DNA of 64,000 nt from Streptomyces sp. HUAS ZL42 (GTDB lineage Bacteria > Actinomycetota > Actinomycetes > Streptomycetales > Streptomycetaceae), in assembly GCF_040782645.1 (NCBI RefSeq), contig NZ_CP160403.1, positions 1,612,001 to 1,676,000 of the forward strand. The letters are read 5' to 3'. The notes under the pieces are model-generated. The model was not told where the DNA came from and did no database searches. It saw only the letters and a list, made by a program, of their open reading frames with translations. A program made the position numbers and the translations under genes. Numbering within the stretch: position 1 is the stretch's first letter; the number at the start of each line of letters is the position of its first letter. Positions 54,639-63,381 of the stretch are shown here, in pieces.

Positions 54639-56507
54639 TCAGGCGGGGTGGCAACGCGCCGCAGGCGGAGAACCGGCCCACCCTTCGGACCGGTCGCGCC
54701 CTTCGGACCGGTCGCGCTCGGACGGTGCTGCCGACAGAGCGAACGCCGTCTCCACCAGTGCGATGTGACTGAACGCCTGCGGCGCGTTGCCCAGTTGGCG
54801 TCCGGCATCCGGATCCCACTGCTCCGACAGCAGCCCGACGTCGTTGCGGACGGCGAGGACCCGCTCGAAGACTTCACGGGCGTGCGCGCCGTGGCCGGTC
54901 TCGGCGAGGGCGTCGGCGTACCACAGGGTGCACGCCACGAACGCGCCTTCCCGGCCGTGCATGCCGTCGACACCGTGGGCCCCACTGTTCGGCGGGTACC
55001 GGCGTACGAACCCGCCATGGTCGAGCCGCCGCATCTCGCCAATGGTGCACAGCACCCTCGGGTCCCGTGCGGGCAGGAAGCCGAGCCTGGGCATCAGCAG
55101 GGCTGAGGCGTCCAGGTCGGCCGAACCGTAGGACTGGACGAAGGACCGCTGCTCGGCGTCCCAGCCCTCCCGCAGGACCTGGCGATGCACCCCGTCCCGC
55201 ACGGCCCGCCACTCGGCCGAGGATCCGTTGCGGCCCAGCAGCTCCGCCATGCGCAGGGCACGGTCGGCGGCCACCCACACCATGACCTTGGAGTGGACGA
55301 ACTGCCGTCGGGGCCCACGCACCTGCCACAACCCCTGATCGGGTTCGCGCCAGTGCCGTTGCAGGAAACCCATCATCGCCTCGACCAGGTGCCACACATG
55401 GGCGGGCATGGGGATGCCTGCCTGCAGGGAATGGAACAGCGCGTCCAGGACTTCGCCGTACACATCCAGCTGGAAGTGACCGACCGCGGAGTTCCCGAAC
55501 CGCACCGGCCGCGAGTCCTCGTAGCCGGGCAGCCAGGGGGCCTCGATCTCCGGCAGCAGCCGCTGTCCGCCGAGGCCGTACACGGTCTGAAGATCGGCCG
55601 GGTCACCCGCTATGGCCCGCACCAGCCAGTCCAGCCAGGCCGACGCCTCGTCCCGGTAGCCGCTGCGCAGCAGGCAGGACAGGGTCAGGGTGGAGTCGCG
55701 CAGCCAGCAGTACCGGTAGTCCCAGTTGCGTTCGCCGCCGATGCACGCGGGCAGCGAGGTGGTCGGTGCGGCGACGATGCCGCCGGTGGGCGCGAAGGTG
55801 AGCGCCTTCAGTGTGATCAGCGAGCGCACCACCGCGTCCCGCCACGGCCCCTGATAGCGGCACTCGCCCGCCCAGCGCCGCCAGAAGTCGGAGGTCTCCT
55901 TGAGCATCGTTTCCGCCGGAACACCCATCGGCGCGGGCGGCCCGGGGCGGTGCGAGGGCGCCCACACCAGTGTGAGGGCGACCCGCCGGCCGGCCGGGAC
56001 CGTGAAGTCGAGGACGGTGGCGCCCTCCCTGCCCTGGGCGCGCACGGGGCCGTCCGCAGCCAGCCACACGGAGTCGGGACCGGCCACCGCGACGGTGCAG
56101 TCGTCGGTGACCTGGACCCACGGCACCACACGGCCCTGGTGGAAGCGCAGGCGCAGTTCGCTGCGCATGGGCACGGCACCCGACAGCCCCTCGACCAGCC
56201 TGACCATGCAGGGCAGTTCGGCGCGCGGCGGCATGAAGTCGGTGACCCGTACCGCTCCCGACGCGGTCTCCCACACGGTGTCCAGGACCAGCGTGTCGGG
56301 CCGGTAGGCGCGGCGGGCACACGTACCGGGACCAGCTGTCGGAGCGACCCGCCAGAAGCCGTTGTCCTGCGTGCCCAGGAGCGCCGCCAGGCATGCCTCC
56401 GAGTCGAAGCGGGGCAGGCACAGCCAGTCGACCGACCCGCTCCGGCCCACCATGGCGGCGGTTTCCAGGTCACTGAGAAGGGCGTAGTCCTCGATGGGTG
56501 CGCTCAT
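54639..56507 (-). CDS. GH15-family protein with altered catalytic acid
   Basis: The 622-aa product has the full bacterial GH15 fold: SDLETAAMVGRSGSVDWLCL, NWDYRYCWLRDSTLTLSCLL and a GLLSEQWDP motif with the expected general base. Where the 21.2 kb paralogue has [11 protein letters not shown], this one has PDQGLWQVRGP, so the Glu expected to be the general acid is Gln (codon 55323-55325). It may be inactive, a binding protein, or use another acid. It is tightly convergent with the GGDEF-EAL gene (1 bp apart) and follows the rmlA-like gene on the same strand. ATG 56507 has GGAGAC upstream. Confidence 0.85.
   Translation of the reverse strand: MSAPIEDYALLSDLETAAMVGRSGSVDWLCLPRFDSEACLAALLGTQDNGFWRVAPTAGPGTCARRAYRPDTLVLDTVWETASGAVRVTDFMPPRAELPCMVRLVEGLSGAVPMRSELRLRFHQGRVVPWVQVTDDCTVAVAGPDSVWLAADGPVRAQGREGATVLDFTVPAGRRVALTLVWAPSHRPGPPAPMGVPAETMLKETSDFWRRWAGECRYQGPWRDAVVRSLITLKALTFAPTGGIVAAPTTSLPACIGGERNWDYRYCWLRDSTLTLSCLLRSGYRDEASAWLDWLVRAIAGDPADLQTVYGLGGQRLLPEIEAPWLPGYEDSRPVRFGNSAVGHFQLDVYGEVLDALFHSLQAGIPMPAHVWHLVEAMMGFLQRHWREPDQGLWQVRGPRRQFVHSKVMVWVAADRALRMAELLGRNGSSAEWRAVRDGVHRQVLREGWDAEQRSFVQSYGSADLDASALLMPRLGFLPARDPRVLCTIGEMRRLDHGGFVRRYPPNSGAHGVDGMHGREGAFVACTLWYADALAETGHGAHAREVFERVLAVRNDVGLLSEQWDPDAGRQLGNAPQAFSHIALVETAFALSAAPSERDRSEGRDRSEGWAGSPPAARCHPA
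54681..54716. repeat. 18-bp tandem duplication in GH15 gene 2
   Basis: CCCTTCGGACCGGTCGCG occurs twice in direct succession near the 3' end of the gene. It encodes a repeated Arg-Asp-Arg-Ser-Glu-Gly in the C-terminal tail. Confidence 0.85.
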
Positions 56508-56550
56508 GATCGGAGTCTCCGTCACCACGCCGGCGGAATTCGGGTGGTGG

Positions 56551-57618
56551 TCATGACGGGATCTGCACCTTGCTGTGGTCGCCGAGCACCAGCCGGTGCA
56601 CGGCGGGGGTACGGGGCGCCGGGGTCACCTGGACGTTGCGGCCGATCAGGGACACCTCGATCCGGCGCATCCCGACGATGGTCGCCCTCCGCAGCACGAT
56701 CGAGTACTCGATCTCGCTCTCCTCGATCAGGCAGTCCTCGGCGATCGAGGTGAACGGCCCGACGTAGGAGTCGGCGATCACACTTCCGGAACCGATGACG
56801 GCCGGTCCGACGACACGGCTGGCGAAGACCTTCGCACCGTCCTCGACGCCGACCCTCCCGATGATCTCGCTGGCCTCGTCGACGCTGCCGTCGATCCGCG
56901 GTTGCAGGGTCTCCAGGACCGAGCGGTTCACCTCGAGCATGTCGGCGACGTTCCCGGTGTCCTTCCAGTAGCCCGAGATCGTCGTGGCGCGCACGTCGCG
57001 ATCCTGGTCGAGTAGCCACTGGAGGGCGTCGGTGATCTCCAGCTCGCCGCGCCGGGACGGCAGTACGGCCCGTACGGCCTCGTGCACGAGGGGGGTGAAG
57101 AGGTAGACCCCGACCAGCGCCAGGTCGCTCTTCGGGTGCTGTGGCTTCTCCTCCAGGCCCATCACCCGCCCCGCCCCGTCCAGTTCGGCGACACCGAACG
57201 ACGCCGGCTCGGGCACGTGAGTCAGCAGGATGCGGGCGTCGGGCCGATCGCGGCGGAAGTCGTCGACGACGCCGGAGATGCCGCCGACGATGAAGTTGTC
57301 GCCCAGGTACATCACGAAGTCGTCGTCGCCCAGAAAGTCGCGGGCGATGAGCACGGCGTGCGCGAGCCCGAGCGGTGCCTCCTGCGGGAGGTAGGTCACG
57401 TCGAGGCCGAACCGGGAGCCGTCGCCGACGGCTGCGCGGATCTCCGGCGCGGTGTCGCCGACGACGATGCCGGTCTCGGTCACTCCGGCAGCGGCGATCG
57501 CCTCCAGGCCGTAGAACAGCACCGGTTTGTTGGCCACCGGCACGAGTTGCTTCGCGGAGGTGTGGGTGATGGGGCGGAGGCGGGTTCCGGCTCCGCCGCA
57601 CAGGACGAGTGCTTTCAT
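56551..57618 (-). CDS. rmlA: Glucose-1-phosphate thymidylyltransferase, long form
   Basis: The 355-aa product has the nucleotidyltransferase signature LCGGAGTRLRPITHTSAKQL, then YLGDNFIVGGISG and EEKPQHPKSDLALVGVYLF. After about residue 240 it continues into left-handed beta-helix hexapeptide repeats (VVGPAVIGSGSVIADSYVGP), as in StrD-type enzymes. It should make dTDP-glucose, though UDP is possible for the long form. No rmlB, C or D is in the window. ATG 57618 overlaps the stop of the UXS-like gene (57615-57618). Confidence 0.87.
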   Translation of the reverse strand: MKALVLCGGAGTRLRPITHTSAKQLVPVANKPVLFYGLEAIAAAGVTETGIVVGDTAPEIRAAVGDGSRFGLDVTYLPQEAPLGLAHAVLIARDFLGDDDFVMYLGDNFIVGGISGVVDDFRRDRPDARILLTHVPEPASFGVAELDGAGRVMGLEEKPQHPKSDLALVGVYLFTPLVHEAVRAVLPSRRGELEITDALQWLLDQDRDVRATTISGYWKDTGNVADMLEVNRSVLETLQPRIDGSVDEASEIIGRVGVEDGAKVFASRVVGPAVIGSGSVIADSYVGPFTSIAEDCLIEESEIEYSIVLRRATIVGMRRIEVSLIGRNVQVTPAPRTPAVHRLVLGDHSKVQIPS

Positions 57619-58592
57619 GATGAACGTCCCACTGGTGAGTGCTCCGGGGGGCGTGCAGCCGTGTCCGGATGCGCGGCGAACCAGGCAATGGTGTGGCGAA
57701 GCCCCTCTTCCAGCGGCACGGTCGGGTTCCAGCCGAGTCCTTCGAGGGCACGCGTGATGACGGGGCGCCGGCGTACGGGGTCGTCGACGGGCAGGGGCAG
57801 GAAGCGCAGTCCGCCTTCCGATCCGGTGATCAGCAGCACCATTTCGGCAAGCTCCCGCACCGTCCGCTCGGTGGGGTTGCCGAGGTTGACCGGGCCCGGA
57901 AGGTCCGCGTCGACCATGGCCAGCAGGCCGCGGATCAGATCGTCCACATAACACAGGCTCCGGGTCTGGCTGCCGTCTCCGAACACGGTGAGAGCTTCCC
58001 CGTCCAGCGCCTGGTTGACGAACGTGGAGACCACCCGGCCGTCGTCGGCGCGCATCCGGGGGCCGTACGTGTTGAAGATCCGCACGATGCCGGCGTCGAC
58101 GCCCTGACTGCGCCGGTAGGCCATGGTGAGCGCCTCGGCGAAGCGTTTGGCCTCGTCGTAGACACTTCGGGGCCCGACCGGGTTGACGTGTCCCCAGTAG
58201 TCCTCGTCCTGCGGGTGCACCGCGGGGTCGCCGTACACCTCGCTGGTCGACGCGAGGACGAAACGGGCCTGGTGCCGGACCGCCAGTCGCAGCAGGTTCT
58301 CGGTGCCGCGGCTGCCGGCGGCCAGTGTCTCCAGTGGATGACGGCCGTAGTCGAACGGGGACGCCGGGCTCGCGAGGTGCACGATGGCGTCGACGTCGCC
58401 GTCGACCCTGAGCCGCTCCGTGACGTCGGCCGGGGTGAGCACGAATCCGGACTCGTTGAGCAGGTCGGCCACGTTGGATGCCCGGCCCGACGAGAAGTTG
58501 TCCAGGCAGCAGACGCGGTCGCCCCTGCGCAGCAGCGCTTCGCACAGATGCGATCCCAGGAAGCCGCTCCCGCCGGACACCACGACACGCAT
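57615..58592 (-). CDS. UDP-glucuronate decarboxylase-like (UDP-xylose synthase)
   Basis: The 325-aa product is an extended SDR with VVVSGGSGFLGSHLCEALL, then STSEVYGDPAVHPQDEDYWG, catalytic Tyr-x3-Lys in SVYDEAKRFAEAL and IFNTYGPRMRADDGRVVSTF. The PQ-x-E-x-YWG-x-VNP-x-G-x-RS-x-YDE pattern is that of UDP-xylose synthases. It would turn UDP-glucuronate, made by the gene just upstream, into UDP-xylose or the 4-keto-pentose. It overlaps rmlA and follows the dehydrogenase gene by 17 bp. Confidence 0.87.
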   Translation of the reverse strand: MRVVVSGGSGFLGSHLCEALLRRGDRVCCLDNFSSGRASNVADLLNESGFVLTPADVTERLRVDGDVDAIVHLASPASPFDYGRHPLETLAAGSRGTENLLRLAVRHQARFVLASTSEVYGDPAVHPQDEDYWGHVNPVGPRSVYDEAKRFAEALTMAYRRSQGVDAGIVRIFNTYGPRMRADDGRVVSTFVNQALDGEALTVFGDGSQTRSLCYVDDLIRGLLAMVDADLPGPVNLGNPTERTVRELAEMVLLITGSEGGLRFLPLPVDDPVRRRPVITRALEGLGWNPTVPLEEGLRHTIAWFAAHPDTAARPPEHSPVGRSS

Positions 58593-58609
58593 GAGCTCTC
58601 TCCTGCCGG

Positions 58610-59935
58610 TCAGCCGAGCCGTGGTCGACCCGGGGCGCACAGCGTCCAGCCCGCGGCGCTCCAGACCACCGGGTCGAGGATGTTGCGCGCGTCGACGATG
58701 ACCGGGGTGCGCACCACCGTGGCGAGGGCCGCGGGGTCGAGCTCCCGGTACTGGGGCCATTCGGTCAGGTGCAGGACGACATCGGCCTGCTCGCACGCCT
58801 TGGTCACGTCGAGGGCGAACTGCAGTGCGGGGTACGCCGCGCGGGCGTTGTCGACCGCCTCGGGGTCGTGCACGCGGACCTGGGCTCCGCGGCGCCGGAT
58901 CGCGTCCGCGACGGCGAGCGCCGGGGAGTCCCGTACGTCGTCGCTGCGCGGCTTGAAGGCGGCGCCCAGGACCGCGACGTTCCGCTGCGCGAAGTCGCCG
59001 CCCACGACCCGTTGGGCGAGGGCGACGGTGCGCTCGCGCTGGCGGGTGTTGATCTCGTCGACCTGGCGCAGGAACGCCACCGACTCGCCCTGCCCGAGTT
59101 CCTCGGCCCGTGCGGCGAAGGCCCGTATGTCCTTGGGCAGGCAGCTGCCGCCGAAGCCGAGCCCGGGTGCGAGGAACCGGGGCCCGATGCGGGAGTCCGC
59201 GCCCATCGCCCGGGCCAGCGTGAGCACGTCGGCGCCCGTCGCGTCGCAGATCTCCGCCATGGCGTTGATGAAGGAGATCTTGGTCGCGAGGAAGGAGTTC
59301 GAGGCCACTTTGACGAGTTCGGCGGTGGCGGGGTCGGTGACGAAGACCGGTATGTCGGCCGCCAGGAGGGGCGCATAGAGGGCACGCAGCCGCGCTTCGG
59401 CAGGCACCGAGCGGACGCCCACCACGATGCGCTCGGGCCGCAGAGTGTCCTGGACCGCGCAGCCCTCCCGCAGGAACTCCGGGTTCCAGGCGACATCGGC
59501 AGTGGGATCGACGGCCCGCAGCCGCCGGGCCAGTCGGTCGGCGGTACCGACGGGGACGGTTGACTTCCCGACAACCAGGACGCGGTCGTGTCCGCTGTCG
59601 TGCAGATGCGCGGCCAGGCCGTCCACGGCGGCCTCGACGTACCTCAGATCGGAGGCACCCGAACCGGGCTGCTGGGGGGTGCCGACACAGACGAAGTGCG
59701 TGCCGGCGAACCGGGCGGCCTCGGCCAGTGAGGTGGTGAAGCGCAGCCGCCCCGCGTCCACCATCCGCTTGAGCATGCCGGACAGGCCGGGCTCGTAGAA
59801 CGGGGGTCTGCCGGCGCCGAGCGCACCGATCCGCTCCGCGTCGATGTCCACGCCGAGCACCTCGTGCCCGATCTCCGCCATGCAGGCGGCGTGGACCGCT
59901 CCTACGTATCCGGTACCGATGACTGTCAGGCGCAT
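58610..59935 (-). CDS. UDP-glucose 6-dehydrogenase
   Basis: The 441-aa product has the NAD motif LTVIGTGYVGAVHAACMAEIG, the linker helix VKVASNSFLATKISFINAMA and the catalytic Cys in GFGGSCLPKDIRAF (about residue 260). It oxidises UDP-glucose to UDP-glucuronate, feeding the decarboxylase next to it. ATG 59935 has a GGAG site; the longer frame to 60028 is unlikely. It follows the GT4 gene after 89 bp that contain half of a 22-bp direct repeat. Confidence 0.92.
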   Translation of the reverse strand: MRLTVIGTGYVGAVHAACMAEIGHEVLGVDIDAERIGALGAGRPPFYEPGLSGMLKRMVDAGRLRFTTSLAEAARFAGTHFVCVGTPQQPGSGASDLRYVEAAVDGLAAHLHDSGHDRVLVVGKSTVPVGTADRLARRLRAVDPTADVAWNPEFLREGCAVQDTLRPERIVVGVRSVPAEARLRALYAPLLAADIPVFVTDPATAELVKVASNSFLATKISFINAMAEICDATGADVLTLARAMGADSRIGPRFLAPGLGFGGSCLPKDIRAFAARAEELGQGESVAFLRQVDEINTRQRERTVALAQRVVGGDFAQRNVAVLGAAFKPRSDDVRDSPALAVADAIRRRGAQVRVHDPEAVDNARAAYPALQFALDVTKACEQADVVLHLTEWPQYRELDPAALATVVRTPVIVDARNILDPVVWSAAGWTLCAPGRPRLG

Positions 59936-59981
59936 GGTGGTCTCCGTGGTGGGCGTGTCGTCGGAGGCGTGTCCCCCGGTG

Positions 59982-60036
59982 GACGCTCGGTTCAGGGACG
60001 GGGAGCGGGGCTCCGACGCTCGGTTCACGGACCGGG
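59982..60036. repeat. 22-bp imperfect direct repeat at the GT4 gene end
   Basis: GACGCTCGGTTCAGGGACGGGG (59982-60003, first 20 of 22 shown as GACGCTCGGTTCAGGGACGG) recurs at 60015-60036 with two changes. The offset is 33 bp and the second copy spans the stop codon of the GT4 gene, so the 3' end has been duplicated. Confidence 0.7.
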
Positions 60037-61329
60037 GGCGGTTCCCCGGGTCCGGCTCGTGCCGGTTGCCACCCGGTCATGGAGGGGCGGCAGGCCGAGC
60101 AGCTCGCGGTAGCAGTCGTCGACGGCCGCGCACATGGCTTGGGGCGCGAAGGACGTACGGACCCGCCGGCGCCCCTGCCGCCCCATCTCGGCGGCCTCCC
60201 CCGGGTGGTCGAGCAGCCAGGAGACCGCCCGCGCCTCGCCCTCGGGATCGGCCGGCGGTACGAGCAGGCCCGTGGCGCCGTGCTCGACCAGATCGGGTAC
60301 ACCGTTGACAGCCGTGGCGACGACTGGCCGAGCAGCGGCCAGCGCCTCGGTGAGCGCGCGGCCGAGGCCCTCGTAGAGCGACGTCATCACGAAGACGTCC
60401 AGCCCTGCCACCAGCCAGGACGCGTCCGGCCGGTATCCGGTGAAGGTCACGTCGACGTCCAGTTCCGCGGCGAGTCGCCGGACCTCGTCCTCCAGCGGTC
60501 CGTCGCCGATCACGACGAACGCGGTGCCGGGGTGATCGGCACGGATCGCGGCCGCCATGCGGACGAAGTCCCAAGGGGCCTTCTGGTAGTCGATACGGCC
60601 GACGGTGCCGATGAGGGTCTTTTCGCGAGGCACACCCAGTACATGGCGCGCGACGGGGTCGAACCCCTCGGGGATGTGCCCCAGGTCCACGGCCGACGGC
60701 ACCACGTGGACCAGACCCGGTGGGGCCAGGCGCTCGTCGACCGCCTCTCGGGCGACGCGCGGCGCGACAGCGAGGAAGCGGTGGGTGAAGCGCCGCGTCG
60801 CCCGCTCCAGCCAGCGGTACGCCGTGCGCCGACGGCGCGACATGTACGGGTGGAAGCTGAAGCCGTGGAAGGTGTGCACCACCACGGGCGTACGGCACAG
60901 CCGCGCGGCGGCCCGCCCGAGGAACCCCCCCTTCCCCGAGTGGGTGTGCACGACGGTGAACCGCTCACGGCGGACCAGGCGCACCAGCCTCCACAGCACC
61001 AGGAGGTCCACGGGGGTCAGGGTGTGCCGGAACCCCGGTATCTCGGCCGTGCGCAGTCCGGCGGCGCGCGCCGGTTCCCAGAGGTCACCCCCCGGGACCC
61101 CGGCGATCCACACCTCGTACCGCTCGGGGTCCATTCCCTCTGCCGACAGCAGCGTGTTGCCACCGGCTCCCGCCTCGAAGCGGGTGATGACGTGAAGGAC
61201 CTTGATACGGGGCAGCACCGGCGGTGTCGGCAGCGTCGCCGCCGGTGCCACCTGTGGGGGCGTCGCGGGCCAGCCCACGGCTTCGCCGTCCGACCGCCCC
61301 GAGCCGGTCACGAGCGTCCCGTTCTGCAT
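60025..61329 (-). CDS. Family 4 glycosyltransferase
   Basis: The 434-aa product has a GT-B fold. After a disordered N-terminus of about 40 residues comes KVLHVITRFEAGAGGNTLL, then VVHTHSGKGGFLGRAAARL, and the donor domain IGTVGRIDYQKAPWDFVRMA, with the E-x7-E type motif in SLYEGLGRALTEALAAARPV. It transfers an activated hexose to a lipid-linked or nascent glycan with retention. The shared 17-bp motif (site C) lies 26 nt before its start. It begins the transcript that includes the nucleotide-sugar genes. Confidence 0.92.
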   Translation of the reverse strand: MQNGTLVTGSGRSDGEAVGWPATPPQVAPAATLPTPPVLPRIKVLHVITRFEAGAGGNTLLSAEGMDPERYEVWIAGVPGGDLWEPARAAGLRTAEIPGFRHTLTPVDLLVLWRLVRLVRRERFTVVHTHSGKGGFLGRAAARLCRTPVVVHTFHGFSFHPYMSRRRRTAYRWLERATRRFTHRFLAVAPRVAREAVDERLAPPGLVHVVPSAVDLGHIPEGFDPVARHVLGVPREKTLIGTVGRIDYQKAPWDFVRMAAAIRADHPGTAFVVIGDGPLEDEVRRLAAELDVDVTFTGYRPDASWLVAGLDVFVMTSLYEGLGRALTEALAAARPVVATAVNGVPDLVEHGATGLLVPPADPEGEARAVSWLLDHPGEAAEMGRQGRRRVRTSFAPQAMCAAVDDCYRELLGLPPLHDRVATGTSRTRGTAPGP

Positions 61330-61355
61330 GGTCGATCACCACCGTCGAGGTAAGT

Positions 61356-61372
61356 CGTATATTTACGCTGTA
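61356..61372 (-). promoter_or_regulatory. Shared 17-bp exopolysaccharide motif, site C
   Basis: On the minus strand the site reads TACAGCGTAAATATACG, 26 nt before the GT4 start codon at 61329. It matches site B at 13 of 17 positions. TTGACG lies 31 nt upstream (61404-61409), the same offset as at site A. It lies in the divergent region shared with the methyltransferase gene. Confidence 0.6.
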
Positions 61373-61454
61373 TACGTACATCATTACTCTATCGGGCACC
61401 ATGCGTCAATTCATCAGAAGATGGACACCTGAGACGATCGCCGGAGGAACGCGC

Positions 61455-62420
61455 ATGGTCCTGGCCGACGTGAACGCCGTCGAGCATCTGCTGGTCTGCC
61501 CCCGCTGCCGGTCGCCGCTGGTCTCGCGGCCCGGGGGCTTCAACTGCACCGCGCCCGGCTGCCCCCACCGCGTTCCCATGGCCTTTCCCGTCGCCGGCCG
61601 GTGGCCGGTCCTGGTCGACTTCGAGCGCAGCGTCGTGGACCGCAAGGCCGTCGTGGCGGCGGCCGGCGGCACCGATTCCGAACGGCCGCGCCGCGCCGCC
61701 GGCGCCGACGGACTGCCGGCGCCGTTGCGCCGCATCTTCAAACCGCCCAACCGCGTCGCGGCCCGGAACGTCGAGCTGCTGCTGCGGACCCTTCCCGGTC
61801 GCGCGCCGCTGCTGCTCGTCGTCGGCGGGGCCACCGTCGGCAACGGCGTGGGTGCCGTCTACCGCGATCCGCGCGTCCAGGTGATCGGGTTCGACATCGT
61901 CGGCAGCACCGTGACGCAGTTGATCGCCGACGCCCACCAGATTCCGCTGTCCTCGGCGAGCGTCGACGCGGTGCTGGTGCAGGCCGTACTCGAGCACGTT
62001 CTCGATCCGGCCCGGGTCGTGGCGGAAGTCCACCGGGTCCTGCGGGACGACGGGCTCGTCTACGCCGAGACCCCGTTCCTGCAGCAAGTGCACGCCGGCG
62101 CCCACGACTTCACGCGGTTCACCGCGAGCGGCCACCGCTATCTCTTCCGCCGCTTCGAGGAGCTCGCCGCCGGACCGGTGACCGGGCCCGGTACTCAACT
62201 GCTGTGGAGCGCCGACCACCTGGTCCGCGGCCTGACCCGGTCCGCTCTCGCGGGCCGCGTGGCGCGCGGGCTGCTGTTCTGGCTGCGTGCCCTCGACCGC
62301 CTGGTGCCGGCGAACTACGCGATGGACGACGCCACCGCCTACTACTTCCTGGGGCGCAAGCAGGACGGTGAGATGTCGGCCGCGGAGATCCTGACCTATT
62401 ACCGCGGGGCACAGGTCTGA
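61455..62420 (+). CDS. SAM-dependent methyltransferase with N-terminal zinc ribbon
   Basis: The 321-aa product begins with a CxxC...CxxxxC zinc ribbon (LVCPRCRSPL, then FNCTAPGCPHR) like Trm112-type or sugar-methyltransferase N-termini. A class I Rossmann domain follows with LLVVGGATVGNGVGAVY, VIGFDIVGS, SSASVDAVLVQAVLEHVLDP and VHRVLRDDGLVYAETPFLQQ. ATG 61455 has GGAGGA at good spacing. It is divergent from GT4 and convergent with the epimerase gene. In context it may methylate a sugar of the polysaccharide; the target is not shown by sequence. Confidence 0.85.
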   Translation: MVLADVNAVEHLLVCPRCRSPLVSRPGGFNCTAPGCPHRVPMAFPVAGRWPVLVDFERSVVDRKAVVAAAGGTDSERPRRAAGADGLPAPLRRIFKPPNRVAARNVELLLRTLPGRAPLLLVVGGATVGNGVGAVYRDPRVQVIGFDIVGSTVTQLIADAHQIPLSSASVDAVLVQAVLEHVLDPARVVAEVHRVLRDDGLVYAETPFLQQVHAGAHDFTRFTASGHRYLFRRFEELAAGPVTGPGTQLLWSADHLVRGLTRSALAGRVARGLLFWLRALDRLVPANYAMDDATAYYFLGRKQDGEMSAAEILTYYRGAQV

Positions 62421-62433
62421 CGCCGCCCGGCGG

Positions 62434-63381
62434 TCACGCGGCGGGCACCGGCCGGCCCGTGTGCGCGGCTGCCACCATCGCCGCGAGTCCGTCCCGTACG
62501 CCTGTCTCGGGCCGAAAACCGAAGGCCTCACGAGCGACCGTGATGTCCGCAGCGGTACGACGGGCGTCTCCGGGCCGGCGGGGCACGCGCACCACACGGA
62601 CGGAGGCGCCCAGCAGCCGGAGGAGACCGACGACCTGATTCATCGTCACTTCGGAGCCCCCGCCCACATTGGCCACCCCGCTCCATGACGAGAGCGCGGC
62701 CTTGCGCATGGCGGTCACCACGTCCGCGACGTAGGTGAAGTCGCGGCTCTGCTCACCGTCTCCGTACAGCGTGAACGGCCGCTGGGTGAGGGCTGCCGCA
62801 ACCAGCCGGGAGAACGCCATGTCGGGTCGCTGCCGGGGGCCGTAGACGCTGAACAAGCGGAGGGATACGGCGGGCACACCGAAAGCGGTGCGATACGTCT
62901 CGCACAGGTGCTCCGCGGCCAGCTTGGTCACGCCGTACGGGGAGACGGGCCTCGGACGCACCGTCTCACTGGTCGGATACGTCTCGGCGTCCCCGTAGAC
63001 CGACGAACTGGAGGCGTACACGAGCCGACGCAGCCCGGTGGCGCGGGCCGTCTCGAGGACGCGCTGGGTGGCCAGGACGTTGCGTTCCACGTAGTCGGCG
63101 AACTCCGGGCCCCAGGAACCTCGCACACCGGGCTGCCCGGCCAGGTGGTAGACCGCGTCGGCGTCGGCGAAGAACGCCTCCAGGGGCGCTGCCAGCAGAT
63201 CCTCCTGCCGGAAGGTGAAACGGTCCCGGCCCAGCAGGGGGTGGAGGTTCTCCCGCTTGCGCGCGGGATCGTAGTAGTCCGTCATGGCGTCGACGCCTGT
63301 CACGTCGTCGCCACAGGACAGCAGGTGCTCGCAGAGATGGGAGCCGATGAACCCGGCTGCCCCGGTCACGACGGCGCGCAT
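62434..63381 (-). CDS. NAD-dependent sugar epimerase/dehydratase
   Basis: The 315-aa product is an extended SDR with VVTGAAGFIGSHLCEHLL, YASSSSVYGDAETYPTSE, catalytic Tyr-x3-Lys in SPYGVTKLAAEHL, and LRLFSVYGPRQRPDMAF. It is close to UDP-glucuronate or UDP-glucose 4-epimerases and dehydratases of cell-surface loci. The start shares TGATG with the sugar transferase stop (63379-63383); an ATG two codons upstream is too near the GGGAGG site. UDP-glucuronate from the gene at 58.6 kb is a plausible substrate. Confidence 0.87.
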   Translation of the reverse strand: MRAVVTGAAGFIGSHLCEHLLSCGDDVTGVDAMTDYYDPARKRENLHPLLGRDRFTFRQEDLLAAPLEAFFADADAVYHLAGQPGVRGSWGPEFADYVERNVLATQRVLETARATGLRRLVYASSSSVYGDAETYPTSETVRPRPVSPYGVTKLAAEHLCETYRTAFGVPAVSLRLFSVYGPRQRPDMAFSRLVAAALTQRPFTLYGDGEQSRDFTYVADVVTAMRKAALSSWSGVANVGGGSEVTMNQVVGLLRLLGASVRVVRVPRRPGDARRTAADITVAREAFGFRPETGVRDGLAAMVAAAHTGRPVPAA

